Positions 35,982 through 44,726 are shown, counted from the first letter of the stretch. The stretch is 64,000 bases of DNA from Streptomyces hygroscopicus subsp. hygroscopicus (GCF_030269125.1 NZ_BSSM01000003.1:62001-126000); one strand, 5' to 3'. The notes: generated by a model not told the origin, from the sequence alone. Numbers and translations are program-made.

Positions 35982-37280
35982 ATGGTGGCCGCAGGTCACG
36001 GCATGGATCCGGCCCGTTGGCGGGAGGCGTTCGCGGCGGCCATGGGCCGCATCGCGGGCCGGTTCGCCCGATACGAACCCCGCCTACGAGCCGGGCGGCT
36101 GGTGCTGGGCCTGCTGTCGAACCTGCCCCGCAAAAACTGCTGGACGATCGCCGAGTGGGTCGGGGAGGCCAGCCCGCACGGTATGCAGCATCTGTTGTGC
36201 CGGGCCGCCTGGGATGCCGAGGCCGTCCGCGACGACGTGCGCGAATACGTCGTCGAGCACCTCCACGACGAAGCCGCGGTGCTCGTCGTCGACGAGACCG
36301 GCGACGTGAAGAAGGGCGTCCACACCGTCGGGGTCCAGCGCCAGTACACCGGCACAGCCGGACGGATCGAGAACGCCCAGGTCGCGGTCTACCTCGTCTA
36401 TGCCGGCGCCCGGGGACACGCGGCGGTGGACCGGGAGTTGTACATTCCGCGTTCCTGGACGAGCGATCCGGATCGCTGCCGGGCGGCAGGGCTCGCCGAG
36501 GACACCGTCTTCGCGACCAAGCCGGACCTGGCCCTCAGGATGATCGAACGGTTCTGGGATGCCGGACACTGTGTCGGCTGGGTCACGGGTGACGAGGTCT
36601 ATGGCGGCAACCCGAGACTGCGCGCGGCATTGGAGGAGCGCGGCATCGGCTATGTCCTCGCCGTGGCCTGCTCGGCCGAAATGGCCACAAGTACAGGGAG
36701 GTTCCTTGCCGATGTCCTGGTGAAGAAGGTGCCGAAGCGGGCCTGGCAGAAGCTCTCCGCGGGACGCGGTGCGAAGGGACACCGGTTCTACGACTGGGCC
36801 GTCGTCGACCTCGTCGAGCCGACGCCCGGCAGCCACCAGCTCCTGATCCGCCGCAGCCGGACCACCGGCGAACTCGCTTATTACCGCTGCCACTCCACCG
36901 GTCCAGCCCCGCTGACTGTGCTGGTCAAGACCGCTGGTTCAAGGTGGCGTGTGGAAGAAACCTTCCAGGCCGAGAAAGGGCTGGCGGGACTCGACGAGCA
37001 CCAGGTCCGCCGCTACCGCTCTTGGACCCGCTGGGTCACCCTCCCGATGCTGGCCCACGCCTTCCTCACGGTAGTCCGTGCCGACGAACACGCCCGCAGC
37101 CCCGCCCCAGACGGCCTGGTCCCACTGTCCTGCAACGAGATCCAGCGCCTGTTCATCACGGTCACCGTCCAGCCTCGCCACGACCTGGCCCACCGGCTCG
37201 GCTGGTCGCACTGGCGACGGCTCCATCAGCAGCGATCCCTCACCAGCCACTACCGGCGACAAGCCGCATCCGGGACATGA
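35982..37280 (+). CDS. IS701-family transposase
   Basis: 432 residues, full length. DDE residues: Asp in VLVVDETGDVKKG (about 102), Asp in WVTGDEVYGGN (about 204), Glu in WRVEETFQAEKG (about 325). YTGTAGRIENAQVAVYL is characteristic of IS701/IS4-like enzymes. Its TGA (37278-37280) overlaps the first bases of the right terminal repeat. No frameshift or stop, so probably active. Confidence 0.9.
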   Translation: MVAAGHGMDPARWREAFAAAMGRIAGRFARYEPRLRAGRLVLGLLSNLPRKNCWTIAEWVGEASPHGMQHLLCRAAWDAEAVRDDVREYVVEHLHDEAAVLVVDETGDVKKGVHTVGVQRQYTGTAGRIENAQVAVYLVYAGARGHAAVDRELYIPRSWTSDPDRCRAAGLAEDTVFATKPDLALRMIERFWDAGHCVGWVTGDEVYGGNPRLRAALEERGIGYVLAVACSAEMATSTGRFLADVLVKKVPKRAWQKLSAGRGAKGHRFYDWAVVDLVEPTPGSHQLLIRRSRTTGELAYYRCHSTGPAPLTVLVKTAGSRWRVEETFQAEKGLAGLDEHQVRRYRSWTRWVTLPMLAHAFLTVVRADEHARSPAPDGLVPLSCNEIQRLFITVTVQPRHDLAHRLGWSHWRRLHQQRSLTSHYRRQAASGT

Positions 37281-37304
37281 AGATCGCGATCTACAGCTGG
37301 AGTA
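37279..37304 (-). repeat. Right 26-bp terminal inverted repeat
   Basis: Exact reverse complement of 34860-34885, followed by the CTAG duplicate at 37305-37308. Confidence 0.9.
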
Positions 37305-37308
37305 CTAG

Positions 37309-37937
37309 ACTTCAGCCTACTGATCTGGTGATCTTGTCGCGGACTCTGACCGTCATGCGGTTGGGGCCGCAGCGGGCTCTGCGGAAGATTCGCCAGGACT
37401 TCAGACTCGCGACGCTTCGTTCGACTGGCGCCCGTGCCGCCGACAGCGCTCGGTTGATCGTCCGCTGGGTCGGGTTGAGGCTCTGGCGGGAGTCGCCTGA
37501 TCGGCGTGGTCACCCAGGGACCGGCCCCGATGTAGGCGCGGTCGGCGAGAACGGGAACGCTCTGGCGTTCGTAGATCCGGATGATTCGGTGGGTGCAGGC
37601 TGCGGTCAGGTCGTGGGTGCGTCCGGGTAGTGCGGGCGAGATCCACAGCAGCTCGCCCGCGGGATCGGTGACGACCTGCACGTTCACGCCGTGTCGGCGG
37701 TGCTTGTGCGAGAAGTCGGCCCGGCTGTCGCCGCCCCGGTCGCACTCGGCGAGCGTGCCGTCGAGCAGGACGTGCTCGGGATCGGTCTCCCTCAGGACTC
37801 GCAGCAGGCCGGGGCCCGCCGGGCGAGGTGGTCGACGACGGCAGTGACGTAGGCGTGGGCGGTGCCGACGGATATGCCGAACCCGGCGGCGATCTGCGTC
37901 AGCGGGTCGTGCCGGCGCAGGTAGACCAGGGCGACGG
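37309..37937 (-). pseudogene. DDE_Tnp_4 (IS5-group) transposase relic
   Basis: On the minus strand: VALVYLRRHDPLTQIAAGFGISVGTAHAYVTAVVDHLARRAP (HTH), frameshift near 37810, then LRETDPEHVLLDGTLAECDR (first Asp), HRRHGVNVQVVTDPAGELLWISPALPGRTHDLTAA (second Asp), LADRAYIGAGPWVTTPIRRLP, another frameshift, and a degenerate end near 37309. The N-terminal 30-40 residues are absent. Multiple lesions; inactive. Confidence 0.8.
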
Positions 37938-38075
37938 ATGGAGGTCTCGCCCTACGTCGCCTTCTTCTTCCTGTTCTTCGGCATGGTCGCGTTCAATGAC
38001 CTGATGGTCGGCTCGCCCTGGACGAAAGACCTCAGGGCCATCGCTGAGGCAGGCGGTCTTTCAGGAGCAATTTGA
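37938..38075 (+). other. Short open frame with hydrophobic start, probable gene remnant
   Basis: 45 codons from ATG 37938: MEVSPYVAFFFLFFGMVAF followed by NDLMVGSPWTKDLRAIAEAGG. It looks like a C-terminal piece of a membrane protein trapped between two transposase relics. No ribosome site is obvious and no family recognised. Confidence 0.3.
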
Positions 38076-38079
38076 CCCG

Positions 38080-38562
38080 CTATTGGTGGGGATGACCGGA
38101 ATTGACTCTCTCTGGAGTTCCGTGATGCTCATGACTGGATGAGGATGCGGGTCCGCAGGAGCTCGAACGAAGCCCGGCCATGCATTGCCCTCTTGAGGGT
38201 TTTGCCCGGTTCACATGGCCTTCGACCACGCCATAGCTCCACGGCAGGGTGAGCCCGGCGGTCACGGCGTCGAGGTCCTGGCGGAGGAAGCCGGCGAAGC
38301 CCTTCATCGGCTTCGGTGCGTCCTGCTCGGCCCGACGGATCCACTCCAACAGCAGGTATATCCACGCTGGTGGCGGACCAGATCGGCGAACGCCCGAGCG
38401 AGATCGCAGGCCCGGGAATGTCCGGGCAGGCGAGCCGGACCTGAAGCAGCCGCTCGTCCTGGCTCTCGATGAGCGTCTCGGGGCGCGCATGATCCAGGAG
38501 GTGATCTTGCGGGGGCCCCGGACCGGTTGTCGCGCAGAAGGCGGGCAGCAGGAGTGCCGCAA
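38080..38562 (-). pseudogene. ISL3-family transposase relic, 3' end
   Basis: Contains LLEWIRRAEQDAPKPMKGFAGFLRQDLDAVTAGLTLPWSYGVVEGHVNRAK, the ISL3 C-terminal region including the Glu motif, then a frameshift near 38195 leading to KRAMHGRASFELLRTRILIQS. Only the last quarter of a transposase; the sequence further upstream is disordered. Distinct from the ISL3 copy at 16234. Confidence 0.75.
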
Positions 38563-38752
38563 CCGGTGACGTGGTTTATATGTATTCGGAATGGTAGTAA
38601 TAGTTCGACTCTAAATCCGAGGCCTGCCGAATTACTGCCGAGATCGCCTCAATGAGTGGCTTTCCCGGGCCGGACCGGCGTGCTTCGGCAACCTTCCGAA
38701 CCGGCTCTGTATCCCTATGAATGTTACGTGAGGCGACGGAAGGTAGGAGACA

Positions 38753-40660
38753 ATGTTCGAGCGAAGGAGATTTCTCATGGCCGGTGCCATGGGAAGTGCG
38801 GCCATGCTTCCACAGGGCGTTCTGGGAGCGCGGGCGTATGCGGCGACTGCTCACACGGCAGCGTGTCCGGGCGGCCCGATTACGCACACCCCTCCGCTGG
38901 AGAAGTATGTCGACCCGCTCCCCAGGCCGTTGACGGCCGTCTCGGATCCTTCCGTCTATCCGGGCGCCGACTACTACGAGATCACGATGCGGCAGGGCTC
39001 GTGGCGCTTCCACCGGGATCTCGGGACGGCAACCGTGTGGGGTTACTGGGCCAACAACCCACACGATCCGCAGAAACCGATCGGCATGGGCTATCTCGGG
39101 CCGACCGTCAGCGTGACCACGGACCACCCGACGGTCGTCAAATACCGCAACGAGCTGCCGACCACCCACCTGTTCCAGTTCGTGATCGACGCCATTCGCA
39201 GCGGGTGCGACGAGCTGACCCCGACCCCTCCGCCCCCCTACAAGTCCATGGTGCCGTTTCCCCCGAATGTCAACGTGTGGAACGTCGTACACCAGCACGG
39301 CGGTTTCACGGCGCCGCAGTCCGACGGCATGCCGCTGCAGTCCTTCAGTCCGGACGGTATCCACGCCGAGTCCTACACCACCTTGGAGCCGGGCCGGGTC
39401 AAACCCAACGAAGCGATCTACGCCTACACCAACCACGACCGTTCGTGCATGCTCTGGTACCACGATCACGGCATGGGGATGACCAGCCTCAACGTCTACG
39501 CCGGCCTGGCCGGTCTCTGGCGCATCGGTGACCCCGCCGACGAGCGGCTCGGGCTACCGCGAGGCGAATTCGAGGTCCCCCTCATCCTGCAGGACCGGAC
39601 CTTCCACCCGGACGGTTCGCTCGCCTACACCATGACCCTGCAGGAAGGCGAGGACACCCCGGTCGTCAACGGGAAGGCGTACCCCTTCCTGGAGGTCGAG
39701 CGGCGACGCTACCGGCTGCGCCTTCTCAACGCCTCGAACGAGCGCTTTTGGCGGCTGAGGTTCGAGACTCAGCCCAGGGACGCAGTGCCTGAGGCCCAAC
39801 TGCCGTTCTGGCTGATCGGCACCGACGGCGGTTTCCGCGCCCCGTTGCAGATGCTGAACTTCCTGATCTCGCCGGCAGAGCGGTACGATCTGATCATCGA
39901 CTTCAGTCAGGTGCGCATGGGCACGAAGGTCAGACTGGTGAACTACCATGCGCCGGTCCACTACCCCGGCATGCCGGGCGAGGGGCCGGAAATCCGGGAA
40001 ATCATGGAGTTCCGGGTCACTAAACCACTGTCCGGAGGCGGGGACAGGTCGAGGCCGCCCAAGGAACTCAGGCTGCCGACAGTCGCACCGGTCAAACCGA
40101 AACCGCACACCCGTCGGCGGCAATGGGTCGTGTACCAGCACAAGCTGTTCAGGACCATGACGTTCAACGCGGTGCCGTTCGAGGCGCCGTCCCAGGACTT
40201 CATCGAGGAGGGCTCGACCGAGATCTGGGAGTACATCAATCCCAACCACGACGCCCACCCGATGCACGTCCACCTTGTCAACTTCCAGGTGCTGGACAGG
40301 CAGCCGATCGACGCGGCCGCTTACCAGGCCGATTACGACAAGTGGATTGACGGTGGCCGCAAACCGAAGGACCTGCCGGTGCTGGAGAACTATTTCACCG
40401 GCCCACCGGTACCGCCGGACCCGGACGAAGCACGGTCCAGCAAGGACACGTTCAAATCCTATCCGGAGACGGTGACCAGAATCATCATCCAGGAATTCAC
40501 CCCGCCGACGGCTACGATCGCGTCCATTCCGGGGAGCGGTGCCGAACTCCCGGCGACGTACATCCACCACTGCCACATTCTCGAACACGAGGACGACGAC
40601 CTGATGCGCCCGTGGACGATCGTCGGCCACGGGCAACATGACGGCGGCCACGGCCACTGA
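38753..40660 (+). CDS. Tat-exported multicopper oxidase (phenoxazinone synthase/CotA-like)
   Basis: 635 residues with a twin-arginine signal (ERRRFLMAGAMG). Copper ligands occur in order: HQHGGF (first pair, usually HWHG or HLHG), WYHDHGMGM, HPMHVHLVNF and HHCHILEHEDDDLM with the type-1 Cys and axial Met. Three cupredoxin domains are implied. Length and motifs resemble Streptomyces phenoxazinone synthase and spore-coat laccases. Oxidises phenols or aminophenols using oxygen, outside the membrane. ATG 38753 with GGTAGGAG. The 180 bp upstream are unusually AT-rich; a terminator follows. Single-gene unit. Confidence 0.88.
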   Translation: MFERRRFLMAGAMGSAAMLPQGVLGARAYAATAHTAACPGGPITHTPPLEKYVDPLPRPLTAVSDPSVYPGADYYEITMRQGSWRFHRDLGTATVWGYWANNPHDPQKPIGMGYLGPTVSVTTDHPTVVKYRNELPTTHLFQFVIDAIRSGCDELTPTPPPPYKSMVPFPPNVNVWNVVHQHGGFTAPQSDGMPLQSFSPDGIHAESYTTLEPGRVKPNEAIYAYTNHDRSCMLWYHDHGMGMTSLNVYAGLAGLWRIGDPADERLGLPRGEFEVPLILQDRTFHPDGSLAYTMTLQEGEDTPVVNGKAYPFLEVERRRYRLRLLNASNERFWRLRFETQPRDAVPEAQLPFWLIGTDGGFRAPLQMLNFLISPAERYDLIIDFSQVRMGTKVRLVNYHAPVHYPGMPGEGPEIREIMEFRVTKPLSGGGDRSRPPKELRLPTVAPVKPKPHTRRRQWVVYQHKLFRTMTFNAVPFEAPSQDFIEEGSTEIWEYINPNHDAHPMHVHLVNFQVLDRQPIDAAAYQADYDKWIDGGRKPKDLPVLENYFTGPPVPPDPDEARSSKDTFKSYPETVTRIIIQEFTPPTATIASIPGSGAELPATYIHHCHILEHEDDDLMRPWTIVGHGQHDGGHGH

Positions 40661-40679
40661 CGGATCGATTGACCCGCGT

Positions 40680-40714
40680 GTGCCGGTCCGTGCCCACGAG
40701 GCTCGGACCGGCAC
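40680..40714 (+). terminator. Terminator of the multicopper oxidase gene
   Basis: GTGCCGGTCCG (40680-40690) pairs with CGGACCGGCAC (40704-40714), 13-nt loop, 20 bp after the stop. Confidence 0.75.
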
Positions 40715-40807
40715 CGGCCCCATGACCCCGACCCTGCCCGGACTGTCTCCCCATCAGTTCGACGGCGACGTAGCGCCTGCCGAGTACCGGGCTGCTCAAG
40801 GGCCTCG

Positions 40808-41094
40808 TTGGTCATCTATCCTGCCGCACTCGACCTGCCACATGCGCTCGTGGAGTGGGTCACCATGCTCCTCGTCACCCGTGAGGGCGACCGACTCTGA
40901 CCGATCTCGCCTACCAGGGCGGCGGCCCCTGGCTGACCACCGGCATCAAACGCAGGCCCGTGCAGGAACTCACCCCCCACCGAGAAGACCGTCAACCGGG
41001 CCCTGGCCGCGGCACGGGCACCGGTCGAACGCGGCGTCGCCCGCTTGAACTCCTGGCGGATCTTCCGCCGCCCGATGCAGTCCGAACCGCATGA
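40808..41094 (+). pseudogene. Deletion derivative of a DDE_Tnp_4 transposase
   Basis: The N-terminus (LVIYPAALDLPHALVEWVTMLLVTREGDR, 40808-40894) is followed within a few bases by the C-terminus in another frame (LAYQGGGPWLTTGIKRRPVQELTPTEKTVNRALAAARAPVERGVARLNSWRIFRRP). About 200 central codons with the DDE core are missing. Same transposase family as the relic at 37309. Such internally deleted copies could be mobilised in trans if their ends are intact. Confidence 0.65.
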
Positions 41095-41174
41095 CGTCAA
41101 TCAGCTGCGCTCCCTCCCCGTCGTCTGTCGCGCATGGCCACCTGCCGAGCGCCGGCCGCGCCCGGCCGCGGAGG

Positions 41175-41237
41175 GCACCCGGCACCCGGCACCCGGCACC
41201 CGGCACCCGGCACCCGGCACCCGGCACCCGGCACCCG
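41175..41237 (+). repeat. Tandem repeat, 9 perfect copies of GCACCCG
   Basis: 63 bp of uninterrupted 7-bp units. Not a multiple of three, so a coding role is unlikely. Copy-number variation by slippage is expected. Confidence 0.95.
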
Positions 41238-41290
41238 ATGATCTCCTCCTCCACGGACATCACAGAGAAGTTCAGCTGCGCCGCTGACCG

Positions 41291-41319
41291 CACCACCGCA
41301 CCGCACCGGTGCGGTGGTG
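41291..41319. repeat. Inverted repeat CACCACCGCAC / GTGCGGTGGTG
   Basis: 11-bp perfect arms with a 7-bp centre (CGCACCG), shortly after the tandem repeat. Followed by GGTGCACACC and GTGCGCACCAC, which recall the repeat field at 49880-50345. Confidence 0.7.
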
Positions 41320-41864
41320 CACACCCCATCCAGTGCGCACCACTGCGGGGGCTCTCCCACTCCCCCGCGTCCTGGCCCGGGGGCCGGTACGCGGCTGGCT
41401 CGCCGGGATCGGCCGGGGGCCGGGCACGGGGGTCGGAGGTCGGCGGCGGGCGGGGAGGTCGGGCAGGGACCACCCGGGCGGTGTAGAAGCTGTAGCCGAC
41501 CTCCAGGAAGTGGGTGGAGATGGCGGCGACCACGACCTGGTCGTCCAGGCCGGGATCGCAGCGGCGGCCGCAGGGGCCGGTAACCCGGGTGCCAGCGCTG
41601 CTGCTCCTGCTCCTGGCGGTACGGCCCGGACAGGGCCGCCGCCGGGCGGAGCCCGGAGTGGCCAGGCCTCGTTGGCGCGCCGTGGGACGCCGGCCGCGCC
41701 GAGGCCGCCGTCGCCTGCGGCTGGCGCTAGTCGGTGGCCGCCCGCTGGCGCGAGCACGCCTTCGCAAGGCTGGACGCGATGGCGTCGCGGCGCCGGCTGA
41801 GGTCCGATCCGCTGGGACTTCGGCCGGTGCTGCTCGCCGAGGCCGGAGGCGGGCGGAGGTTCGG

Positions 41865-42780
41865 CGGGCTCGCGGCGGCGACGGGCTGCGAGCCGGTCGC
41901 CCAGGGCCCGGCTGCTGCACCTGCTGTGGTCCCGGCAGCTGGGCGTCGACCTGGCCGGCCCGCTCCAGGACCGCTCACTCGTGATGCCCGCCGGGGATGC
42001 GGGCCGGTGACCGCGGCGGCGGTGCTGGACCTTTCCCCGGCGCCGGGCTGGTGCTGGACGGGACGGAGTGGACGGTCGAGCGCCGCGAACCGCACCTGGG
42101 CCGGGTCCAGTTGGTCAAGGACGACGGCACCCGCGAGCGGATGACCTTCCGGTTCTTGGCCAACCATCCGCAGTGCCTGCCGTCGTCGCGGACGTCGGCG
42201 GCGGGGGCCGACCGGGGCCGCCAGCGCAAGGCGTCCGAGGACCTGAACGCGGGCCGGCTGGAGCTGACCGAGCTGCGGATGGCCCACCTGCTGGAAGTGG
42301 CGACCGGGTTCCGCTCCGGTGACCCGCTCCACCCGGGCCCGGGTGAACCGAGAGCCGAGTACGACCCGGCGACCACGACGCTCACCGAGCGCCGCCCGCG
42401 AAGGTGGCGGAACTCGCGGCCCTGGACCCTGCTCACGCGAAGCTGCTGGGGCTGGGCTCGGTCGGCTACCGCACGCTGATCCGGTGGGAAGACGCCCGCC
42501 GCCGGTTCGGGCTGGTCGGCTGCGCCGACGACCGGTGGCTGCGCCGCAGCGGCGGAACCCGGACGGTTTCCGAGGAGGTGCGGGAGGCGGTCCTGGCGGT
42601 CCGCGAGGAGACGAAGCGGATGGCGAAGGTGTCGATGCGGACCAAGGACCGCGTGATCCGCCAGTACGTCCGCGAGGAGTTCGGGCCCGGGACGAAGGTG
42701 CCCAGCTACGACACCCTGCGCGTGACGGCCACCGGGGCACACGACATCCCCCGCCAGGGCCGGGACGCCGCCCGAGGATC
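41865..42780 (+). pseudogene. TnsA/TniA-like transposition gene relics
   Basis: At 41865-42008 a frame reads ARLLHLLWSRQLGVDLAGPL, resembling the end of TnsA-like endonucleases. From about 42035: LVLDGTEWTVERREPHLGRVQLV, MTFRFLANHPQCLPSSRT, RMAHLLEVATGFRSGDPL to about 42400. After a frameshift: AKVAELAALDPAHAKLLGLGSVGYRTLIRWEDARRRFG and VSMRTKDRVIRQYVREEFGP, ending near 42780. I recognise this as the N-terminal part of the TniA/Mu-type transposases found in actinomycete Tn7-like elements. The catalytic core is absent. Confidence 0.5.
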
Positions 42781-42856
42781 GGTGAGACCGCCCGGGACCG
42801 GTGGCTCTTCCGCCCCTGGATCCGGCCGCGACCCTCCTGCGCGCCCGGCCGGCGGC

Positions 42857-42909
42857 CGAGCGGGAGTCGCTGGACGGTGCCCGTCGAGCGGGAGTCGCTG
42901 GACGGTGCC
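42857..42909 (+). repeat. 25-bp direct repeat, two perfect copies
   Basis: CGAGCGGGAGTCGCTGGACG plus GTGCC occurs at 42857-42881 and 42885-42909, separated by three bases. It follows the TniA-like relic and may be an end repeat of that element type, which typically carries several transposase-binding repeats. Confidence 0.85.
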
Positions 42910-42941
42910 AGGACCGCGCAGTCGCGGCCAGCGCTTTTCCG

Positions 42942-42977
42942 ATTGTTCAGAGTGATGTCCGGGGGCTGCTGAACAAT
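42942..42977. repeat. Inverted repeat ATTGTTCAG / CTGAACAAT
   Basis: 9-bp perfect arms (42942-42950, 42969-42977) with 18 bp between, in the region upstream of the secreted-protein gene at 43085. Could be an operator or a transposon end. Confidence 0.6.
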
Positions 42978-43084
42978 GCGCCGGCCGCTGAACTGGCTTC
43001 TGGCGGGCCTCGCTTCGGAGCTTCGAGGGCCGCACCGCACACCTTGCGGTCCCGTACACGAACGCCGGAAGAGGGCGAACGAAC

Positions 43085-43549
43085 ATGACGATCGCGAAGA
43101 GGACGACAACCCGTGCCGGAGTGCTCATGGCCACGGCGGCACTGGCGCTGGGAGCCCTGGCAGGGAACGCCGACGCCCGCAGCGCGAACATCTCCAGCTG
43201 GAACAGCAGGTCCGACTGCAACGGGGCGACCCCGTACTACTTCTGCCTGTACTACTCGCCCAACGCCAAGAACGCTCCGTACCGGAGCCGGGCGGCGAAG
43301 ATCGGCGATCTGGGTACCAAGCGGTTCACCGGCAGCAAGGCCGGTCACGGGCTGAAGGTCCGCAACCACGCCGCCTCCGCCCAGAACGGCAGCTGGTGCA
43401 ACGTGGGCATCTGGTACTCGCCGAACTACCGCGGGAACTCCAACTGGCTGTCGCCGTTCAAGGGCGGGAACTTCACGAGCTGGCTGCGCAACAACGAGGC
43501 GTCCATCGCCGTCTCGGACCACACGCGCTGCCCCGGCCTCGGTCACTGA
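43085..43549 (+). CDS. Small secreted protein, peptidase-inhibitor-like
   Basis: 154 residues. Signal peptide (AKRTTTRAGVLMATAALALG, cleavage near ADA). Mature part with CNGATPYYFCLYYSP, WCNVGIWYSPNYRGNSNWLS and DHTRCPG: four Cys and many aromatic/Asn residues, similar to small Streptomyces proteins annotated as inhibitor family I36. ATG 43085 with GAAGAGGGCGA upstream. Followed by a strong terminator, so transcribed alone. The family call is tentative. Confidence 0.65.
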   Translation: MTIAKRTTTRAGVLMATAALALGALAGNADARSANISSWNSRSDCNGATPYYFCLYYSPNAKNAPYRSRAAKIGDLGTKRFTGSKAGHGLKVRNHAASAQNGSWCNVGIWYSPNYRGNSNWLSPFKGGNFTSWLRNNEASIAVSDHTRCPGLGH

Positions 43550-43568
43550 GCCCGACGTTCCCTGATCA

Positions 43569-43600
43569 CGCGGTGCCCCGCCGAGGGACGGGGCACCGCG
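43569..43600 (+). terminator. Terminator after the secreted-protein gene
   Basis: CGCGGTGCCCCG (43569-43580) pairs with CGGGGCACCGCG (43589-43600) around 8 nt; perfect 12-bp stem 19 bp after the stop. Confidence 0.82.
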
Positions 43601-43622
43601 TTCGCGGACTCCCGAGAAAGCG

Positions 43623-44666
43623 ATGGCCATGGCGTACGTTTCCGCACCTGCCCTGACACGACCGGCACCGGCCGTACGACGCGTGCGGCGTCCACGGCGC
43701 GTACGACGCGTGTGGCGCGTACGACGCGTCGCGCTCGTCGGCGGCGCGCTGCTGGTGGCGGCCCTGACCGCCTGCTCGTCCCGGACTCCCCGGCCGGCCG
43801 GGCCGCCCGCGCTGGGGGAGATTCCGCGCACCGTCGCGGTGGAGCGTCTCCATCTACCCGTGGAGCGGTACATGCTGTCCCCACGCCAGGCGCTGCGCTT
43901 CGACGAGGTGCAGGACGCGGCCGTACGAGCCTGCATGAGGGGGCTTTCCGCGCCGTACCCGGCCGCGACCCGCCTCCGCGCCGGTTCGGCGGCGGAGCGG
44001 GAGGCACTGGACGAGTACACCGTGCTCTACCGGCGATACGGGCTCACCGACGCCGCGGAGGCCCGGACCTGGGGATACCACACTCCGGCCGCCGATTCCT
44101 CGGGAGGAACCGCTGCGAAGGCGCCGAAGCCGCAGTTCCCGTCGGCGGCGGCCCGGGATGTCCTCACGGGGGTGGACCCGTCGGGTGCGCCCGTCACCTC
44201 GTACCGTGGCCGGCCGGTCCCGCGGGGCGGATGCCTGGGGAAGGCCGAGAGGCTGCTCGGCGCCCGCGGTTCACAGGGGCCGGGCACCGACCCGGACGGG
44301 ATCGTCGCCCGTATCAAGGCCGACAGCTTCGAGCGGTCCATGTCCGACCCCAGGGTCACGAAGGTCTTCGCGCGATGGTCGGCGTGCATGGACTCCCGGG
44401 GCTTCACGATGCACACCCCCATGGACGAGGTTCCCTCGTCGAACGGGGCCACCCCGTCCCGCAGGGAGATCGCCCAGGCACGGGCGGACGTCGCCTGCAA
44501 GGCGCGCACCGACCTCGTGGGGATCTGGTTCGCGGTCGAGTCGGCCTACCAGAAGGCCGCGATCGGACAGCACGGCGCGGAACTGGCCCGGGTGGAGGCC
44601 GCCCGTGACATGACGATCCGCACGATCGACCGGCTGTCGCGCGGCCAAGACCAGGGCCGGGCATGA
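43623..44666 (+). CDS. Putative lipoprotein with Arg-rich N-terminus
   Basis: 347 residues. A basic segment of repeated VRRV units precedes a hydrophobic helix and the lipobox LTAC (Cys about 51). The body contains Cys pairs (AACMRGLSAPYP-like segment AVRACMRGL, WSACMDSRGFTM, ADVACKARTDL) and a C-terminal helix, resembling uncharacterised streptomycete lipoproteins. The unusual basic region is encoded by three copies of CGTACGACGCGT (43673, 43700, 43718). The start could instead be further downstream, nearer the helix, since an n-region of about 35 residues is long. Function unknown. Confidence 0.65.
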   Translation: MAMAYVSAPALTRPAPAVRRVRRPRRVRRVWRVRRVALVGGALLVAALTACSSRTPRPAGPPALGEIPRTVAVERLHLPVERYMLSPRQALRFDEVQDAAVRACMRGLSAPYPAATRLRAGSAAEREALDEYTVLYRRYGLTDAAEARTWGYHTPAADSSGGTAAKAPKPQFPSAAARDVLTGVDPSGAPVTSYRGRPVPRGGCLGKAERLLGARGSQGPGTDPDGIVARIKADSFERSMSDPRVTKVFARWSACMDSRGFTMHTPMDEVPSSNGATPSRREIAQARADVACKARTDLVGIWFAVESAYQKAAIGQHGAELARVEAARDMTIRTIDRLSRGQDQGRA

Positions 44667-44726
44667 AGACAGCACCGTCGCATGAGGCGGAGGATCCTGC
44701 CGGACTTCTCCGACCGGTGATCCGGC

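Larger units (their letters stand above)
34860..37304 (+). mobile_element. IS701-type transposon carrying a phosphotransferase gene
   Basis: 2445 bp bounded by perfect 26-bp terminal inverted repeats (34860-34885, 37279-37304) starting TACTCCAGCTGTAGATCGCG. CTAG flanks both sides (34856-34859, 37305-37308), matching the YTAR 4-bp target duplication known for IS701. Contents, both on the plus strand: an aminoglycoside-phosphotransferase-like kinase gene and a full-length IS701-family transposase gene. Perfect ends and intact genes suggest a recent insertion. Confidence 0.88.
41095..41864. other. Repeat-containing non-coding stretch
   Basis: Holds a 9 x 7 bp tandem repeat (41175-41237), a short palindrome (41291-41319) and GC-rich sequence. 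No gene with a supported start was found on either strand. Confidence 0.45.

Noticed and set aside
41175..41237. Possible CRISPR array
   Set aside because: Units are 7 bp, directly abutting, with no spacers and no cas genes nearby.
41727..43109. Minus-strand frame of 460 codons
   Set aside because: Arg/Ser/Pro-rich, antisense to the TniA-like relic; no recognisable domain.
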